DNA of 50,440 bases from Thermoplasmatales archaeon. GTDB taxonomy: Archaea > Thermoplasmatota > E2 > DHVEG-1. Below are positions 33,406-42,850 of this stretch, in pieces. The notes beneath the pieces were generated by a model. It saw only the letters and a list, made by a program, of their open reading frames with translations. It did no database searches and had not been told where the DNA came from. Each line of letters starts with the position of its first letter. Position 1 is the first letter of the stretch. The position numbers were made by a program, and so were the translations under genes. Where the stretch lies: assembly GCA_020343515.1 (NCBI GenBank), contig CP070798.1, forward strand, positions 139,189 through 189,628. The letters are read 5' to 3'.

Positions 33406-33511
33406 AGCTTTAGCACTTTAACCATTTTTAGAAAAACGATTGCTATATTAGATTGTTTAAAACAAAAAATTACAAAGAACGTTTAAATATAATATATCAT
33501 ATTTTGAAGTC

Positions 33512-34279
33512 ATGGATGATATATCTGTAGTTGAATATAAGGAAGTGGATTTGTCAAGTTCGATGCTTGTTGTTGCATTTCCAACAGTTGGGCTGGTTAG
33601 TTCTATAGCAGGACGATTTATCATCGATTCTTTAAAACTCGATGAGATAGGAACAATTGTTTCAAGAAATTTTATGCCTGCTACAGTCATTCATAAGTCT
33701 ATTCCTTCGCCCCCTGTAAGGATATATGCTGGAGATAAGGTCTGTGGCCCTGATGGTTCCTGTGAGCAAATAACCATAATAATCTCCGAGTTTATGCCCC
33801 CAATTGACACAATTAACCTATTAGGTGATACAATCCTCGACTGGTCAGATAAAAAGGGATGCAAAACTATTGTGGCATTGGAAGGAACGCATGCTGTGGG
33901 CGATGAAAAGAAAAAAAAGTTACAGGTCTATGGAGTGGGCAGTAACCCTAAGATGAAAAAAATTCTTAAAAATTATAAAATCGATGAAACTAAAGAGGGT
34001 ATGATCACTGGTGTCACTGGCGTCCTCCTGTATCAGGGAGTTCTTATGAAACGCGATGTTCTCTGTCTGTTGGCGGAGGCGCATGCATCATTCCCAGATT
34101 CCAGGGCTGCAGGGAATCTCCTAGAAAAATTGGACGTATTGCTTCCGGAGATAAAGATTGATCCGAAGCCTTTGTATAAAGAAGCTGAGGAGATTGAGAA
34201 AAATATACGAAGGTACCTAGAGCAATCAAAGCCAACTGCCCCATCGATGTCACCGGTTCCCTATTCGATGTACGGATAA
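33512..34279 (+). CDS. Proteasome assembly chaperone family protein (PAC2/PbaA-PbaB type)
   Basis: The 255 residues follow COG2047/PAC2: LVVAFPTVGLVSSIAGRFII, ISEFMPPIDTINLLGDTILDW, IVALEGTHAV, GVGSNPKMKKIL, GMITGVTGVLLYQG and LLAEAHASFPDSRAAGNLLEKL. Archaeal homologues PbaA and PbaB assist or cap the 20S proteasome. The chain ends in a flexible, Pro- and Ser-rich tail whose last three residues MYG fit the hydrophobic-Tyr-any (HbYX) rule for docking into the proteasome alpha ring. A TTTAAATATAATATATC promoter region precedes it. The neighbouring 100-residue RAM protein follows 52 bp later. Confidence 0.9.
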   Translation: MDDISVVEYKEVDLSSSMLVVAFPTVGLVSSIAGRFIIDSLKLDEIGTIVSRNFMPATVIHKSIPSPPVRIYAGDKVCGPDGSCEQITIIISEFMPPIDTINLLGDTILDWSDKKGCKTIVALEGTHAVGDEKKKKLQVYGVGSNPKMKKILKNYKIDETKEGMITGVTGVLLYQGVLMKRDVLCLLAEAHASFPDSRAAGNLLEKLDVLLPEIKIDPKPLYKEAEEIEKNIRRYLEQSKPTAPSMSPVPYSMYG

Positions 34280-34331
34280 GAAGCTCTTCTTTGACGCCTA
34301 TTTAAAAGAGTAAAATTTTAAGACTTATTCA

Positions 34332-34634
34332 ATGTGGCAGCCTAAGAAACAAAGAAAACTATATGATGTAGAAATAGCATTAAGATACTCTATGGCAACT
34401 GGATTCGCATTGTTGAGTATAAGTCCATTACATGAAAAGGAAGTATTTGAGACTCTAAAAGAAACAAGTGAAATCGTCGAGGTTCATCCTATATTTGGAG
34501 AATATGACATTTTGTTAAAAATCGAGTGTCCTGATATCGACTCTATAGGCGATGTAGTTATCAAAAAGATACGATCAATCAAGGGTGTGGTGGACACCAA
34601 AACACTTATTGGAACTAAGAGTTTATCCGGATAG
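34332..34634 (+). CDS. Stand-alone Lrp/AsnC ligand-binding (RAM) domain protein
   Basis: The sequence from residue 20 (ATGFALLSISPLHEKEVFETL, VHPIFGEYDILLKIEC, IRSIKGVVDTKTLIGT) is a complete RAM domain, the amino-acid-binding oligomerisation unit of Lrp/AsnC regulators. There is no DNA-binding helix-turn-helix; the first 20 residues are basic and polar. Such single-domain proteins form dimers or decamers and may modulate full-length Lrp proteins by binding amino acids. A possible alternative start is the ATG at residue 21. Confidence 0.85.
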   Translation: MWQPKKQRKLYDVEIALRYSMATGFALLSISPLHEKEVFETLKETSEIVEVHPIFGEYDILLKIECPDIDSIGDVVIKKIRSIKGVVDTKTLIGTKSLSG

Positions 34635-34652
34635 AACGTTTTCTTGTCTCTA

Positions 34653-34671
34653 GCCTTTGTAATCAAAAGGC
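34653..34671 (+). terminator. Terminator-like hairpin after the RAM gene
   Basis: GCCTTT and AAAGGC form a perfect 6-bp stem with a 7-base loop 18 bp after the stop, followed by AATTTCTG. No long T-run follows, so termination is only likely. Confidence 0.35.
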
Positions 34672-34755
34672 AATTTCTGTATGATACAAAAATTTAAATC
34701 TTGTCACCATAATATTTATGTATTATAGATTTAATGTTAATAATCATGGATTGAT

Positions 34756-36831
34756 ATGAATAACAAATTTGCATTATTTGTTATAACTATAGTATTTTTA
34801 CTCAGCAATGTTCTAGTTGTCAATAGTTGTTGCGTACAGGTTGAAACACCAAATGGCTCGGTGGTCAATAGAAAAACGATATACGTAAATATCAACAATA
34901 CAGAAGGACCATGGAACGGAACACTGGAATTCCCATACCAGCATATTTACGATGCTGTTGAGAATGCAAATGCAGGAGATGTTATTTATGTTTTCAGTGG
35001 AATATATTACGAGAATGTGATTGTCGATAAATCTCTTTCAATAATTGGAGAGAATAAAAGTAATTCTATTATTGATGGAATGTACAAAGAATTTGTAATC
35101 CATTCAATTGAAGATTACGTCAGCATTAACAATTTTACAATTAGAAATTCTGGCGGATATATGCATAACGCTGGGATAAAAGTTGAATCGAAAAATAACC
35201 TAATAACAAATTGTATTTTTTACAGGACAAAAACTGGAATATATGTAAATAATACAGGTTATAACGAAATAACTAACTGTATCTTCTACACAAATGGCGA
35301 GGGCATATATCTTAAATCATCACGTGGCAGCAAGATTAGCAACTGCTATTTTGCTCACAACGGACTTGGATTAAATCTTGAAAGCTCTGATGCAATAGAA
35401 ATAAATGGTTGTTATGCCAACACCAACGGCATTGCATTCTACTTTAACAACTCTTCAAACGTTGAAGTGTTGCAATGCGCAGTTTACAACAACAATGACA
35501 ATCAGGGTGGCTTTTTCATAGATCACAGTCGAGATATTCGTGTGGTTAACTGTAACATTAACCACAACGGTGTCGGAATAAAGCTGGCCAATTGTTCAAG
35601 TATATTTATTTCAAATTGCAGCTTGTTTTGGAACACACATTTCGCTATAATCATATATAAAAACTCAGAAGACATAAAAGTTGAAAACAGCGAAATCGTG
35701 CAAAACCTTAGATTTGGTGTATACATTGAACACAGTAGCTGCATGTTGTTCCAAAATAATCTATACGGCTCTCTTTTTGGAATATTTAATAAATACTCAC
35801 TTTGTAACGCTAGATACAACTGGTGGGGCTCACCATTTGGACCCGCCGTGGTAGAGAGGGAAACAAAAGATAGAATTTTTATGAAATTTGGGCGTATAAC
35901 TTTTTTTCCATGGCTCTTGGAAAAGGTAGAATGCACAGGTACAACTTGGGAAATAGACTATGACTTGTATAACATTGAAATCAACAATTCACGATATGTC
36001 GAAATAGAACTCCCAGGACTAGATAGTGATAATGATAAGGTACCAGATTGGTGGGAGGAAAAATGGGGGTATGATCCTTTTTCGTGGGATAACCACAAAA
36101 ACCTTGATCCAGATGAAGACAGTTTGAATAACATAGAGGAATGTTTTACTGACGAATGGGGTTCAAACCCATTTCATAAAGACATTTTTTTGGAGTTTGA
36201 CTGGATAAAAGCCCAAAAACCAGGAGTTACAAACAAACCACCTTCTAACCTTATAAATAAAATAAAATCTTTTTTTGAAAAACATGATATCACATTTCAC
36301 GTAGACGATGGAAGCTTGGGGGGAGGAGAAGAAATTTCCTATAAAGCACGATTTTCCGATACGGAGATACGTGATTTGTACTGGAACTATTTTCTCCATA
36401 ATGATCTCGATAACCCACGGAAAGGAATTTTTCATTATGGCTTGATTTGTGATTATGGTAACGAAGGAGGATTTGCCTTTGTGGGCTGCAACCATCTAGA
36501 TTCATTTATTATACCAACTCAATTTCTTGTAGATCGATCTCCGTTGTTTAGCCGCGGTCGCTATGTCATTGGAGGTTCAATCCATGAACTTGGACATACC
36601 CTGGGTCTCACCGTTGACGACTACAGAGGGATTGACAACATGATAACGACAGTACCCTTTACCATCCAATGGTGGAAATATGGAAACTATAGAAGCTGCA
36701 TGAACTATCGACATACATACGTGATAATCAATTTTTCAGATGGCTCCCACGGAAAAGGGGATTTTGATGATTGGAGTAATCTAGATTTTGGATTTTTTAA
36801 AAACACGCATTTCGAGATGTCTCAAAAATAG
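34756..36831 (+). CDS. Secreted beta-helix protein with intact metzincin-type zinc protease domain
   Basis: The 691-residue protein has a signal peptide (about 1-25) and about 330 residues of right-handed beta-helix repeats, ended by ARYNWWGSPFGP. A DSDNDKVPDWWEEKWGYDP Ca-binding-like strip links to a C-terminal protease domain. HELGHTLGL (610-618) is a full HExxHxxG zinc motif and RSCMNY gives the metzincin Met-turn. The usual third ligand at position 11 of the motif is Val here; Asp follows at positions 12 and 13 and may take its place. It is a paralogue of the protein at 16032-18068, with nearly identical linker sequences, but keeps the catalytic Glu. Probably an extracellular protease that binds a polymer through the beta-helix. 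Confidence 0.82.
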   Translation: MNNKFALFVITIVFLLSNVLVVNSCCVQVETPNGSVVNRKTIYVNINNTEGPWNGTLEFPYQHIYDAVENANAGDVIYVFSGIYYENVIVDKSLSIIGENKSNSIIDGMYKEFVIHSIEDYVSINNFTIRNSGGYMHNAGIKVESKNNLITNCIFYRTKTGIYVNNTGYNEITNCIFYTNGEGIYLKSSRGSKISNCYFAHNGLGLNLESSDAIEINGCYANTNGIAFYFNNSSNVEVLQCAVYNNNDNQGGFFIDHSRDIRVVNCNINHNGVGIKLANCSSIFISNCSLFWNTHFAIIIYKNSEDIKVENSEIVQNLRFGVYIEHSSCMLFQNNLYGSLFGIFNKYSLCNARYNWWGSPFGPAVVERETKDRIFMKFGRITFFPWLLEKVECTGTTWEIDYDLYNIEINNSRYVEIELPGLDSDNDKVPDWWEEKWGYDPFSWDNHKNLDPDEDSLNNIEECFTDEWGSNPFHKDIFLEFDWIKAQKPGVTNKPPSNLINKIKSFFEKHDITFHVDDGSLGGGEEISYKARFSDTEIRDLYWNYFLHNDLDNPRKGIFHYGLICDYGNEGGFAFVGCNHLDSFIIPTQFLVDRSPLFSRGRYVIGGSIHELGHTLGLTVDDYRGIDNMITTVPFTIQWWKYGNYRSCMNYRHTYVIINFSDGSHGKGDFDDWSNLDFGFFKNTHFEMSQK

Positions 36832-36832
36832 T

Positions 36833-37942
36833 TTAGTCTTCTTTCCATTTTGTGAGAAATACACCTGCAATAAAAAATATGAGTGTAAATGCTACAACAA
36901 AACCTGTGAAAAAAAGTGTTTTATCAAGATCTGCATGAATCATAGCGTTTCTAAGACCTTCATTTACGTAGTACAAAGGCAGAAGTCGTGCAACTGATTG
37001 TAGAAAATCAGGCATCTGATCTAAGGGGAAAAATGTCCCAGCGAGAAACATCATTGGAAAAGTAATTGCTCCACCTGCCATATCAGCGGTTTCTTCTTCT
37101 TTTACGAAACGACCTATTATCATTCCAAGTCCTGAAAACATGAAGCTTGTACAAATTACTATAACGAAGAAGAAAATGTTTATTTGAATATTTAGACCCC
37201 ATGCAAGAACCCCAACTAGTATTATAACAAAAGTTGAAATGAAAGAGAGAAATAGCATGAAAAGCATCTTTGAAAGAATCCATTCAGCTCTTGTCACTGG
37301 CATAGTTAATAGTTTACGTAGGATCCCGTCTTTACGATATTTCGTATTTCGCTCTATGCTACCGTAGATCATCGAAGTCATAATTGTAAAACCAATCATA
37401 CCTGGTACAAAGAAGTCGATATAGGTAAAATTTTGGCCAAGGGTTTTTTCTTCCTCTAAACCGATAACGGTTTTTCCTTGTGTAAGTCCCATATTATATT
37501 CATAGAGCATGCCTGATATGATGCTTTTAATCACTCCAGTCGTAGTTTGTTCAGAAGGGTCTACATAGAATGTGAGATTAACCGAAGCATTTGTATTTAC
37601 AAAATAGGCTTGTAATTTCTCAGAGAAGTCTTCAGGAATTTGTAACGCTACTGATTTATCTTCATCAAGCATGTATTCAGTGATGTCCTCATCAATATCA
37701 ATTTCAATAATTGTAAGAATAGAGATATTTTTTAGGATGTATACGAAACCTTCAGAGAGCTCAGAATCGTCAAGATCCTGCACGACAAGATCATATTCTA
37801 TGTTACCCGTATCCGAGAAAATAGCACCAAAAATCATTATTAAAAGTACTGGAAATAAAATAGTCCAAAAAACAGTTCCTTTGCTACGGAGCCACGATTT
37901 GATACCTAATATTAAATCTGTTTTGATGAACTTTAGATTCAT
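36833..37942 (-). CDS. ABC-2 type transporter permease
   Basis: The protein (369 residues) has one N-terminal membrane segment (about 24-42), a 130-residue external domain and five C-terminal membrane segments, the usual ABC-2 export permease layout. SIERNTKYRKDGILRKLLTMPVTRAEWILSK and FPLDQMPDFLQSVARLLPLYYVNEGLR are the characteristic family blocks. The substrate is unknown (drugs, lipids or polymers are typical). The start overlaps the ATPase stop in an ATGA, so the two form one export system. It converges with the metzincin gene, one base apart. Confidence 0.9.
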   Translation of the reverse strand: MNLKFIKTDLILGIKSWLRSKGTVFWTILFPVLLIMIFGAIFSDTGNIEYDLVVQDLDDSELSEGFVYILKNISILTIIEIDIDEDITEYMLDEDKSVALQIPEDFSEKLQAYFVNTNASVNLTFYVDPSEQTTTGVIKSIISGMLYEYNMGLTQGKTVIGLEEEKTLGQNFTYIDFFVPGMIGFTIMTSMIYGSIERNTKYRKDGILRKLLTMPVTRAEWILSKMLFMLFLSFISTFVIILVGVLAWGLNIQINIFFFVIVICTSFMFSGLGMIIGRFVKEEETADMAGGAITFPMMFLAGTFFPLDQMPDFLQSVARLLPLYYVNEGLRNAMIHADLDKTLFFTGFVVAFTLIFFIAGVFLTKWKED

Positions 37943-39000
37943 GTAGCACCCTCTGAGAGTCTAGCCCCTGTAAGCTTAAGAAATATCTCTTCAAGGTTCG
38001 ATCGGCGAATATCAATAGTGTCATAATCAACACATTCATGTTTCAATATTGAAAGTATCTCAAGAACACGCTCTTTGTAATCTATTCTAACAGCAATGTT
38101 GCCATTTCCCTCTGTTTTAACCTCAAAACCATGGCTTCGAAGGATGTCAATAGTTCCCTTCGATTTACAATTTTTAACACGTAAAATACTTTCGTCTCCG
38201 TATCTACTAATGAGTTCATCAAGAGAGCCCTCAGCAATAATCTTACCCTTATGAATAATCGCAATATGATCAGCGAGATACTCTGCCTCTTCCATATAAT
38301 GCGTTGTTAGAAAAACAGTTTTTCCTCTTTTTCTTAATCCTGCGATAACCTCCCAAACTTCACGTCGCGCTTTTGGATCTAAACCAGTTGTTGGTTCATC
38401 GAGGAACACAATATCAGGATCATTTACCAATGCAATAGCGACACCAACTCGTTGTTTTAACCCTCCGGATAGGTTTTTGTATAGCATGTTTTCACTGGTT
38501 TTAAGATCCATGGAAACTATTATACTATCAATATTTGCATGTCTCTGAAATAGATTTGAAAAATATACCAAGGTTTCCTGCACAGTGAGCCTTTCGAAGG
38601 ATAGAAACTCTTGCGGAAGAACTCCTATTTTTTCCTTTACCTTATCAAACGACATCTGGATATCTTCTCCAAGGATCTTAATATCGCCTGTAGTTGGTTG
38701 ACGAATTGATTCAATCATTTCAACAGTTGTTGTTTTACCGGCTCCATTTGGGCCAAGGAATGCAAAAATCTCACCTTTTCTCACGGAAAATGATATATCG
38801 TTAACCGCTGCAAGCTCACCGTAAATCTTTTTCAAATGTGATACCTCTATAGCTGTCTCTCGGTCACTGGTTGAACCATTAAAGGTTACCCATCCCCAGT
38901 TTCCACATTCTGGGCAGGTGACTTTTATACGCTCTCCAGGTTTACCAGAAAAAGTAGCGATTTTGTGACACTTTGGACAACGTGCATCCATTGTAACCAT
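37939..39000 (-). CDS. ABC transporter ATP-binding protein with N-terminal zinc ribbon
   Basis: The ATPase has FLGPNGAGKTTT (Walker A), YKNLSGGLKQRVGVA (signature), DIVFLDEPTTGLDP (Walker B) and FLTTHYMEEAE (H-loop), followed by the DrrA/CcmA-type C-terminal domain ending in RRSNLEEIFLKLTG. Ahead of it is a separate zinc ribbon (CPKCHK and CPECGNWGW) of about 45 residues, which is unusual. I chose ATG 39000; a TTG at 39030 adds ten residues. It couples to the permease through an ATGA overlap. The ribbon may sense metal or bind nucleic acid or a partner. Confidence 0.92.
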   Translation of the reverse strand: MVTMDARCPKCHKIATFSGKPGERIKVTCPECGNWGWVTFNGSTSDRETAIEVSHLKKIYGELAAVNDISFSVRKGEIFAFLGPNGAGKTTTVEMIESIRQPTTGDIKILGEDIQMSFDKVKEKIGVLPQEFLSFERLTVQETLVYFSNLFQRHANIDSIIVSMDLKTSENMLYKNLSGGLKQRVGVAIALVNDPDIVFLDEPTTGLDPKARREVWEVIAGLRKRGKTVFLTTHYMEEAEYLADHIAIIHKGKIIAEGSLDELISRYGDESILRVKNCKSKGTIDILRSHGFEVKTEGNGNIAVRIDYKERVLEILSILKHECVDYDTIDIRRSNLEEIFLKLTGARLSEGAT

Positions 39001-39058
39001 AACAACAAATCCTTTTATTGGGCTTGGCAATATAAAATAATAGTATTTATGTTTTACC

Positions 39059-39124
39059 GGGACAGTATAACAATTTTTAAAAGGTTATATTTATGATGTC
39101 AGGTTTTTACTCGTCTATTGTCCC
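39059..39124. other. Inverted repeats in the ABC/apgM intergenic region
   Basis: GGGACAGTA (39059-39067) pairs with TATTGTCCC (39116-39124) with one G-U, and inside them TATAAC (39066-39071) pairs with GTTATA (39084-39089). The 256-bp gap separates divergent genes. The nested pairing could be a folded RNA or an operator, and may be chance. Confidence 0.25.
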
Positions 39125-39255
39125 ACTTTAAAATCATTATAATCTACGAGATAATATGGTTTTTATCATAACTTTTATTAAGAAAAATAAATTGTTGGAA
39201 TCAAGTATTCAATATAAAATAACCTGTGTAGTTTCAGGAGAGAAGTGAGGACGAT

Positions 39256-40461
39256 ATGGATTTTGATTTTATTCGACCGTTAATTAAACCTGCGAAAACT
39301 AAGATAGTCCTGCTGGTGTTGGATGGATTAGGGGGACTCCCTCGGGAAAAAGATAAGTTTACTGAACTTGAAGCAGCTACTACGCCGCATTTAGATGAAC
39401 TCGCTGCTGAGGGTATCTGTGGATTGCAACAACCAATAGGGACAGGTATTACTCCAGGAAGTGGGCCTGGGCATCTTTCGTTATTTGGCTACGATCCTCT
39501 GAAATATCAAGTGGGACGTGGTGTATTATCAGCGTTAGGGGTAGAGTTTGATTTGTACCCTGAAGATGTCGCGGCTCGAGGCAACTTTTGTACTCTTGAT
39601 AATGAGGGGTATGTTGTTGATCGACGAGCTGGACGTATTTCTACAAATAAGAACGAAGAATTATGTAAAATACTAAGCAAAATTGAGGTACCGGGTGTAG
39701 ATGTTTTTGTTAAGACAGTTAAAGAACATCGGTTGTTGTTGGTGTTAAGGGGTGAAGATCTTTCTGATAAGGTTAATGACACAGACCCACAAGAGATAGG
39801 AAAAAAACCATTGACGCCAAAGGCGTTATCCTCGCAAGCGGGAAGAACCGCCAGCTTAGTCCAACAGTTCCTAGGACAGACCCATGAGTTGTTGGCAAAT
39901 CATCATCCTGCGAATATGGTAATATTACGAGGATTTGCTCAAAAACCCAAGTGGCCATCGATGGAAGATGTTTTTGGCCTACAGAGTGCAGCCATAGCTG
40001 CGTATCCCATGTATCGTGGTCTTGCTAAACTAATAGGAATGCAAGTCCTGGACACAGGTGAGACGGTGGCAGAGGAGTTCAGCACGTTGGAAAAAAACTG
40101 GGACTCTTTTGATTTCTTTTACATGCATGTCAAAAAGATTGATAGTGCTGGAGAGGATGGTGATTTTGATCGAAAAGTATCAGTAATCGAAGAGGTAGAT
40201 AGAGAGATCCCAAGGTTACAAAACCTGAATCCGGATGTGGTTATTGTCACTGGCGATCATTCCACGCCCTCTTCGTTAAAATATCATAGTTGGCATCCTG
40301 TTCCCGTATTGTTATGGTCGAAACAATGTCGAACTGATACTGTAAAACACTTTGAGGAACGTGCATGTATGACTGGTGGATTAGGGCCGCGTTTTCCAGC
40401 AGTTGACTTGATGCCGTTGGCACTAGCCAATGCCCTACGGCTTGAGAAATTTGGAGCCTAA
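39256..40461 (+). CDS. apgM: Cofactor-independent phosphoglycerate mutase, archaeal type
   Basis: ApgM interconverts 3- and 2-phosphoglycerate with two metal ions and a Ser phospho-intermediate. It belongs to the alkaline phosphatase superfamily: VLLVLDGLGGLP (metal Asp), TPGSGPGHLSLFGYDP (the nucleophilic Ser block), HVKKIDSAGEDGDFDRKV, VVIVTGDHSTPSSLKYHSWHPVP (metal His and Asp). At 401 residues it is the shorter archaeal form, not bacterial GpmI. It is transcribed alone, with GGAGAGAAGTGAGG leading to the ATG. Confidence 0.96.
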   Translation: MDFDFIRPLIKPAKTKIVLLVLDGLGGLPREKDKFTELEAATTPHLDELAAEGICGLQQPIGTGITPGSGPGHLSLFGYDPLKYQVGRGVLSALGVEFDLYPEDVAARGNFCTLDNEGYVVDRRAGRISTNKNEELCKILSKIEVPGVDVFVKTVKEHRLLLVLRGEDLSDKVNDTDPQEIGKKPLTPKALSSQAGRTASLVQQFLGQTHELLANHHPANMVILRGFAQKPKWPSMEDVFGLQSAAIAAYPMYRGLAKLIGMQVLDTGETVAEEFSTLEKNWDSFDFFYMHVKKIDSAGEDGDFDRKVSVIEEVDREIPRLQNLNPDVVIVTGDHSTPSSLKYHSWHPVPVLLWSKQCRTDTVKHFEERACMTGGLGPRFPAVDLMPLALANALRLEKFGA

Positions 40462-40468
40462 AAATATA

Positions 40469-41977
40469 TTATACCCCATAAAGAGGATAGTACTTATCTT
40501 TAAGAAAACTTATGAATATTCTAGAATTTAAGCCTTCGCCACATACATTTTTTACTATGTCTTCAGCAGTCATCACACGCCCATGTTTATGAACATGTTC
40601 CCTAAGCCAAGATAGAATGTTAGTAAAATTTGCCTGTCCAATCTCATTATATACCTCAGGATTTTCCTGTGAAAGTTGATGGAACAGCTGAGTGGCATAT
40701 ATTGTTCCAATGGCATAGGTTGGAAAATACCCAATGTCACCAACGCTCCAATGCATATCCTGCAAAACTCCTTCCGTATCAGTTTTTGGAACAATGCCCA
40801 ACAATTCTTTCATTTTTTCATTCCACACCCCGGGTAAGTCTGATACTTTAATGTTATTATCGATGAGGGCGAGTTCTATTTCAAACCGCAATATTATATG
40901 GAGTCCATAGGTTAATTCATCAGCCTCAATTCTGATAAAAGATGGATTTACTTGATTAACATAAAAATACCAGGTTTCCAAATCGATACTTCTTAGCTGC
41001 CTTGTAAAAGTTTTTTGTAAAACAGGGTAGAAATACTTCCAGAAATTGCGACTACGGCCAATCATGTTCTCCCAGAAACGAGATTGTGACTCATGTAAGC
41101 CAAAGGATGGAGCATCAGAAATAACAGTATATTTGTACTCATCTTTTGGCAATCCAAGGCTATAGAGTGCATGACCTGCTTCGTGCAGGGTAGAGAAAAA
41201 TGCAAATAGCGGTTGTTTCCTCCCATAATTTGTCGTAAAGCGGACATCATCGTTTCCAATGGATGTGGTAAAGGGATGCGTCGAAACGTCCAAACGTGCT
41301 TTATCGCTTGGTATTAGCATCTTTTTAATTAGTAAAAAACAGAGTTGCTTTTGATTTTCCGCATCAAAATTCATCTTTACATCCCGCTGCTTGTTGAAAC
41401 ATTCACTGTCTTTGATCTTGCCAAGAATTTCAACTAGCCGAGGCTTCAAATAGGAAAAAGCCTGTTTTAATTTTTCAACGGTCATCCCCTCTTCGAAATC
41501 ATCTAAGAGGCTATTATATGGATGGCCAGGTAGTCCTATGTATTCACAGTATCTTTTTCGGAGTTCAACAATTTTTTCAAGATGGGGTGAAAACCTATCG
41601 AAATTGTTGTTTTCTCTTGCGCCCTGCCAGGCAACGTAAGCAAGGCTCGTAGTCTTCGACAGTTCTTCAACAAAATCTGGAGGAATCTTCCTTGCTTTCT
41701 CAATGTCTTTTTCCAGTCTCTTTACAACTATTTGGTCCTTCTCCTCGAGTTTGTTTAGAACATCAGGATCTGTGAGTTTTCTGACATGATTCCATAGTTC
41801 CTCCGAGATAAATCTTTCATGGGAAAGTCGAGATATTAGAGAGATTTGATCGGATCGCTCTATTGCCCCTTGAGTAGGCATATAGGTTTTTTGATCCCAG
41901 TCAAGTAAAGAGCCTATGCCGCCAAAGATAGAGAGTTCTTTCTGGATTTTATATAAAAAGTCAAGTGATTTTTTCAT
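40469..41977 (-). CDS. M32 family metallocarboxypeptidase (carboxypeptidase Taq)
   Basis: This thermostable cytosolic zinc carboxypeptidase releases C-terminal amino acids. HEAGHALYSLG supplies HExxH, HESQSRFWENMIGRS the third ligand, and EADELTYGLHIILRFEIE and DMHWSVGDIGYFPTYAIG are the M32 family blocks. The 502-residue length matches the family. It has no signal peptide and would degrade peptides taken up from extracellular proteolysis. It converges with apgM, 7 bp apart, and lies 14 bp downstream of the exonuclease gene on the same strand, probably one transcript. Confidence 0.95.
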   Translation of the reverse strand: MKKSLDFLYKIQKELSIFGGIGSLLDWDQKTYMPTQGAIERSDQISLISRLSHERFISEELWNHVRKLTDPDVLNKLEEKDQIVVKRLEKDIEKARKIPPDFVEELSKTTSLAYVAWQGARENNNFDRFSPHLEKIVELRKRYCEYIGLPGHPYNSLLDDFEEGMTVEKLKQAFSYLKPRLVEILGKIKDSECFNKQRDVKMNFDAENQKQLCFLLIKKMLIPSDKARLDVSTHPFTTSIGNDDVRFTTNYGRKQPLFAFFSTLHEAGHALYSLGLPKDEYKYTVISDAPSFGLHESQSRFWENMIGRSRNFWKYFYPVLQKTFTRQLRSIDLETWYFYVNQVNPSFIRIEADELTYGLHIILRFEIELALIDNNIKVSDLPGVWNEKMKELLGIVPKTDTEGVLQDMHWSVGDIGYFPTYAIGTIYATQLFHQLSQENPEVYNEIGQANFTNILSWLREHVHKHGRVMTAEDIVKNVCGEGLNSRIFISFLKDKYYPLYGV

Positions 41978-41991
41978 ATGTACTCCTCAGG

Positions 41992-42756
41992 TTAAACCTT
42001 GATTTCTATACCAATAGGACAATGATCAGAGCCCATATCATCCTGCATTATAAATGCGTTTTTAAGATGTGGCAAAAATTCTTTATTGACAAAAAAGTAG
42101 TCGATTCTCCAGCCGACGTTTCTCTCCCGAGCCCGGGTTTTTAAATCCCACCATGTGTAATGCTCGGGTTGTTTGTTGAATTGCCTAAATGTATCAACAT
42201 AACCATGATCAATAAACGTATCAATCCATGCACGTTCTACTGGTAAAAACCCAGAGATGTGTTCATTTTCCTTGGGTCTAGCGAGATCTATTTCTTTATG
42301 AGCAGTGTTAAAATCACCACATACAACAATGTTTTTCCCTTGAATCTTCAAATTATCTGCGTAAGCGAGAAACGTGTCATAAAAGTCCAGTTTATAATCT
42401 AATCTCTCCCGATTTTTTTTACCATTTGGAAAGTAGATATTGAAGAGTGTAAAAGAGGGGAATTCAGTTATAATCGTACGTCCTTCTATGTCAAACTTTT
42501 CAATGCCGAAACCATTTTTGACTTCAGAAGGTTTTTCCTTGGTATAGGTAACAACCCCACTGTATCCTTTTCTTTCTGCAGGACTCCAAAAATTATAATA
42601 CCCGAGGGCGTTCCTAAGATAGGGTAGCACCTGTTCTGGTAGTGCTTTTATCTCTTGTAAGCAAAGAATATCTGGTGATTCTTTTTTGAACCATTTAAAC
42701 AGTCCTTTTCTTTCAGCAGCTCGTATGCCGTTGACGTTCCATGAAAGAATTTTCAT
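41992..42756 (-). CDS. xthA: Exodeoxyribonuclease III (AP endonuclease)
   Basis: This endonuclease cuts at abasic sites in base excision repair. [64 protein letters not shown] and [11 protein letters not shown] are the full set of Exo III motifs, with metal-binding Asn and Glu, the catalytic D-x-N and the DH pair. I chose ATG 42756 because it opens the family N-terminus; an ATG at 42813 would add 19 residues. Divergent from the PKD protein gene. Confidence 0.95.
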   Translation of the reverse strand: MKILSWNVNGIRAAERKGLFKWFKKESPDILCLQEIKALPEQVLPYLRNALGYYNFWSPAERKGYSGVVTYTKEKPSEVKNGFGIEKFDIEGRTIITEFPSFTLFNIYFPNGKKNRERLDYKLDFYDTFLAYADNLKIQGKNIVVCGDFNTAHKEIDLARPKENEHISGFLPVERAWIDTFIDHGYVDTFRQFNKQPEHYTWWDLKTRARERNVGWRIDYFFVNKEFLPHLKNAFIMQDDMGSDHCPIGIEIKV

Positions 42757-42812
42757 GTGTTTCACCACAATGGATATATTAAAATGATAGAGCAATCTTG
42801 TCGTTATAAACA

Positions 42813-42821
42813 TTTATATAT
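42813..42821 (+). promoter_or_regulatory. TATA box of the PKD protein gene
   Basis: TTTATATAT inside AAACATTTATATATGA sits 30-38 bp before the ATG at 42851; GGAGAAAA is the ribosome site. The same core occurs before the gene at 28694. Confidence 0.55.
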
Positions 42822-42850
42822 GATGACGTCCTGTAATATATGGGAGAAAA

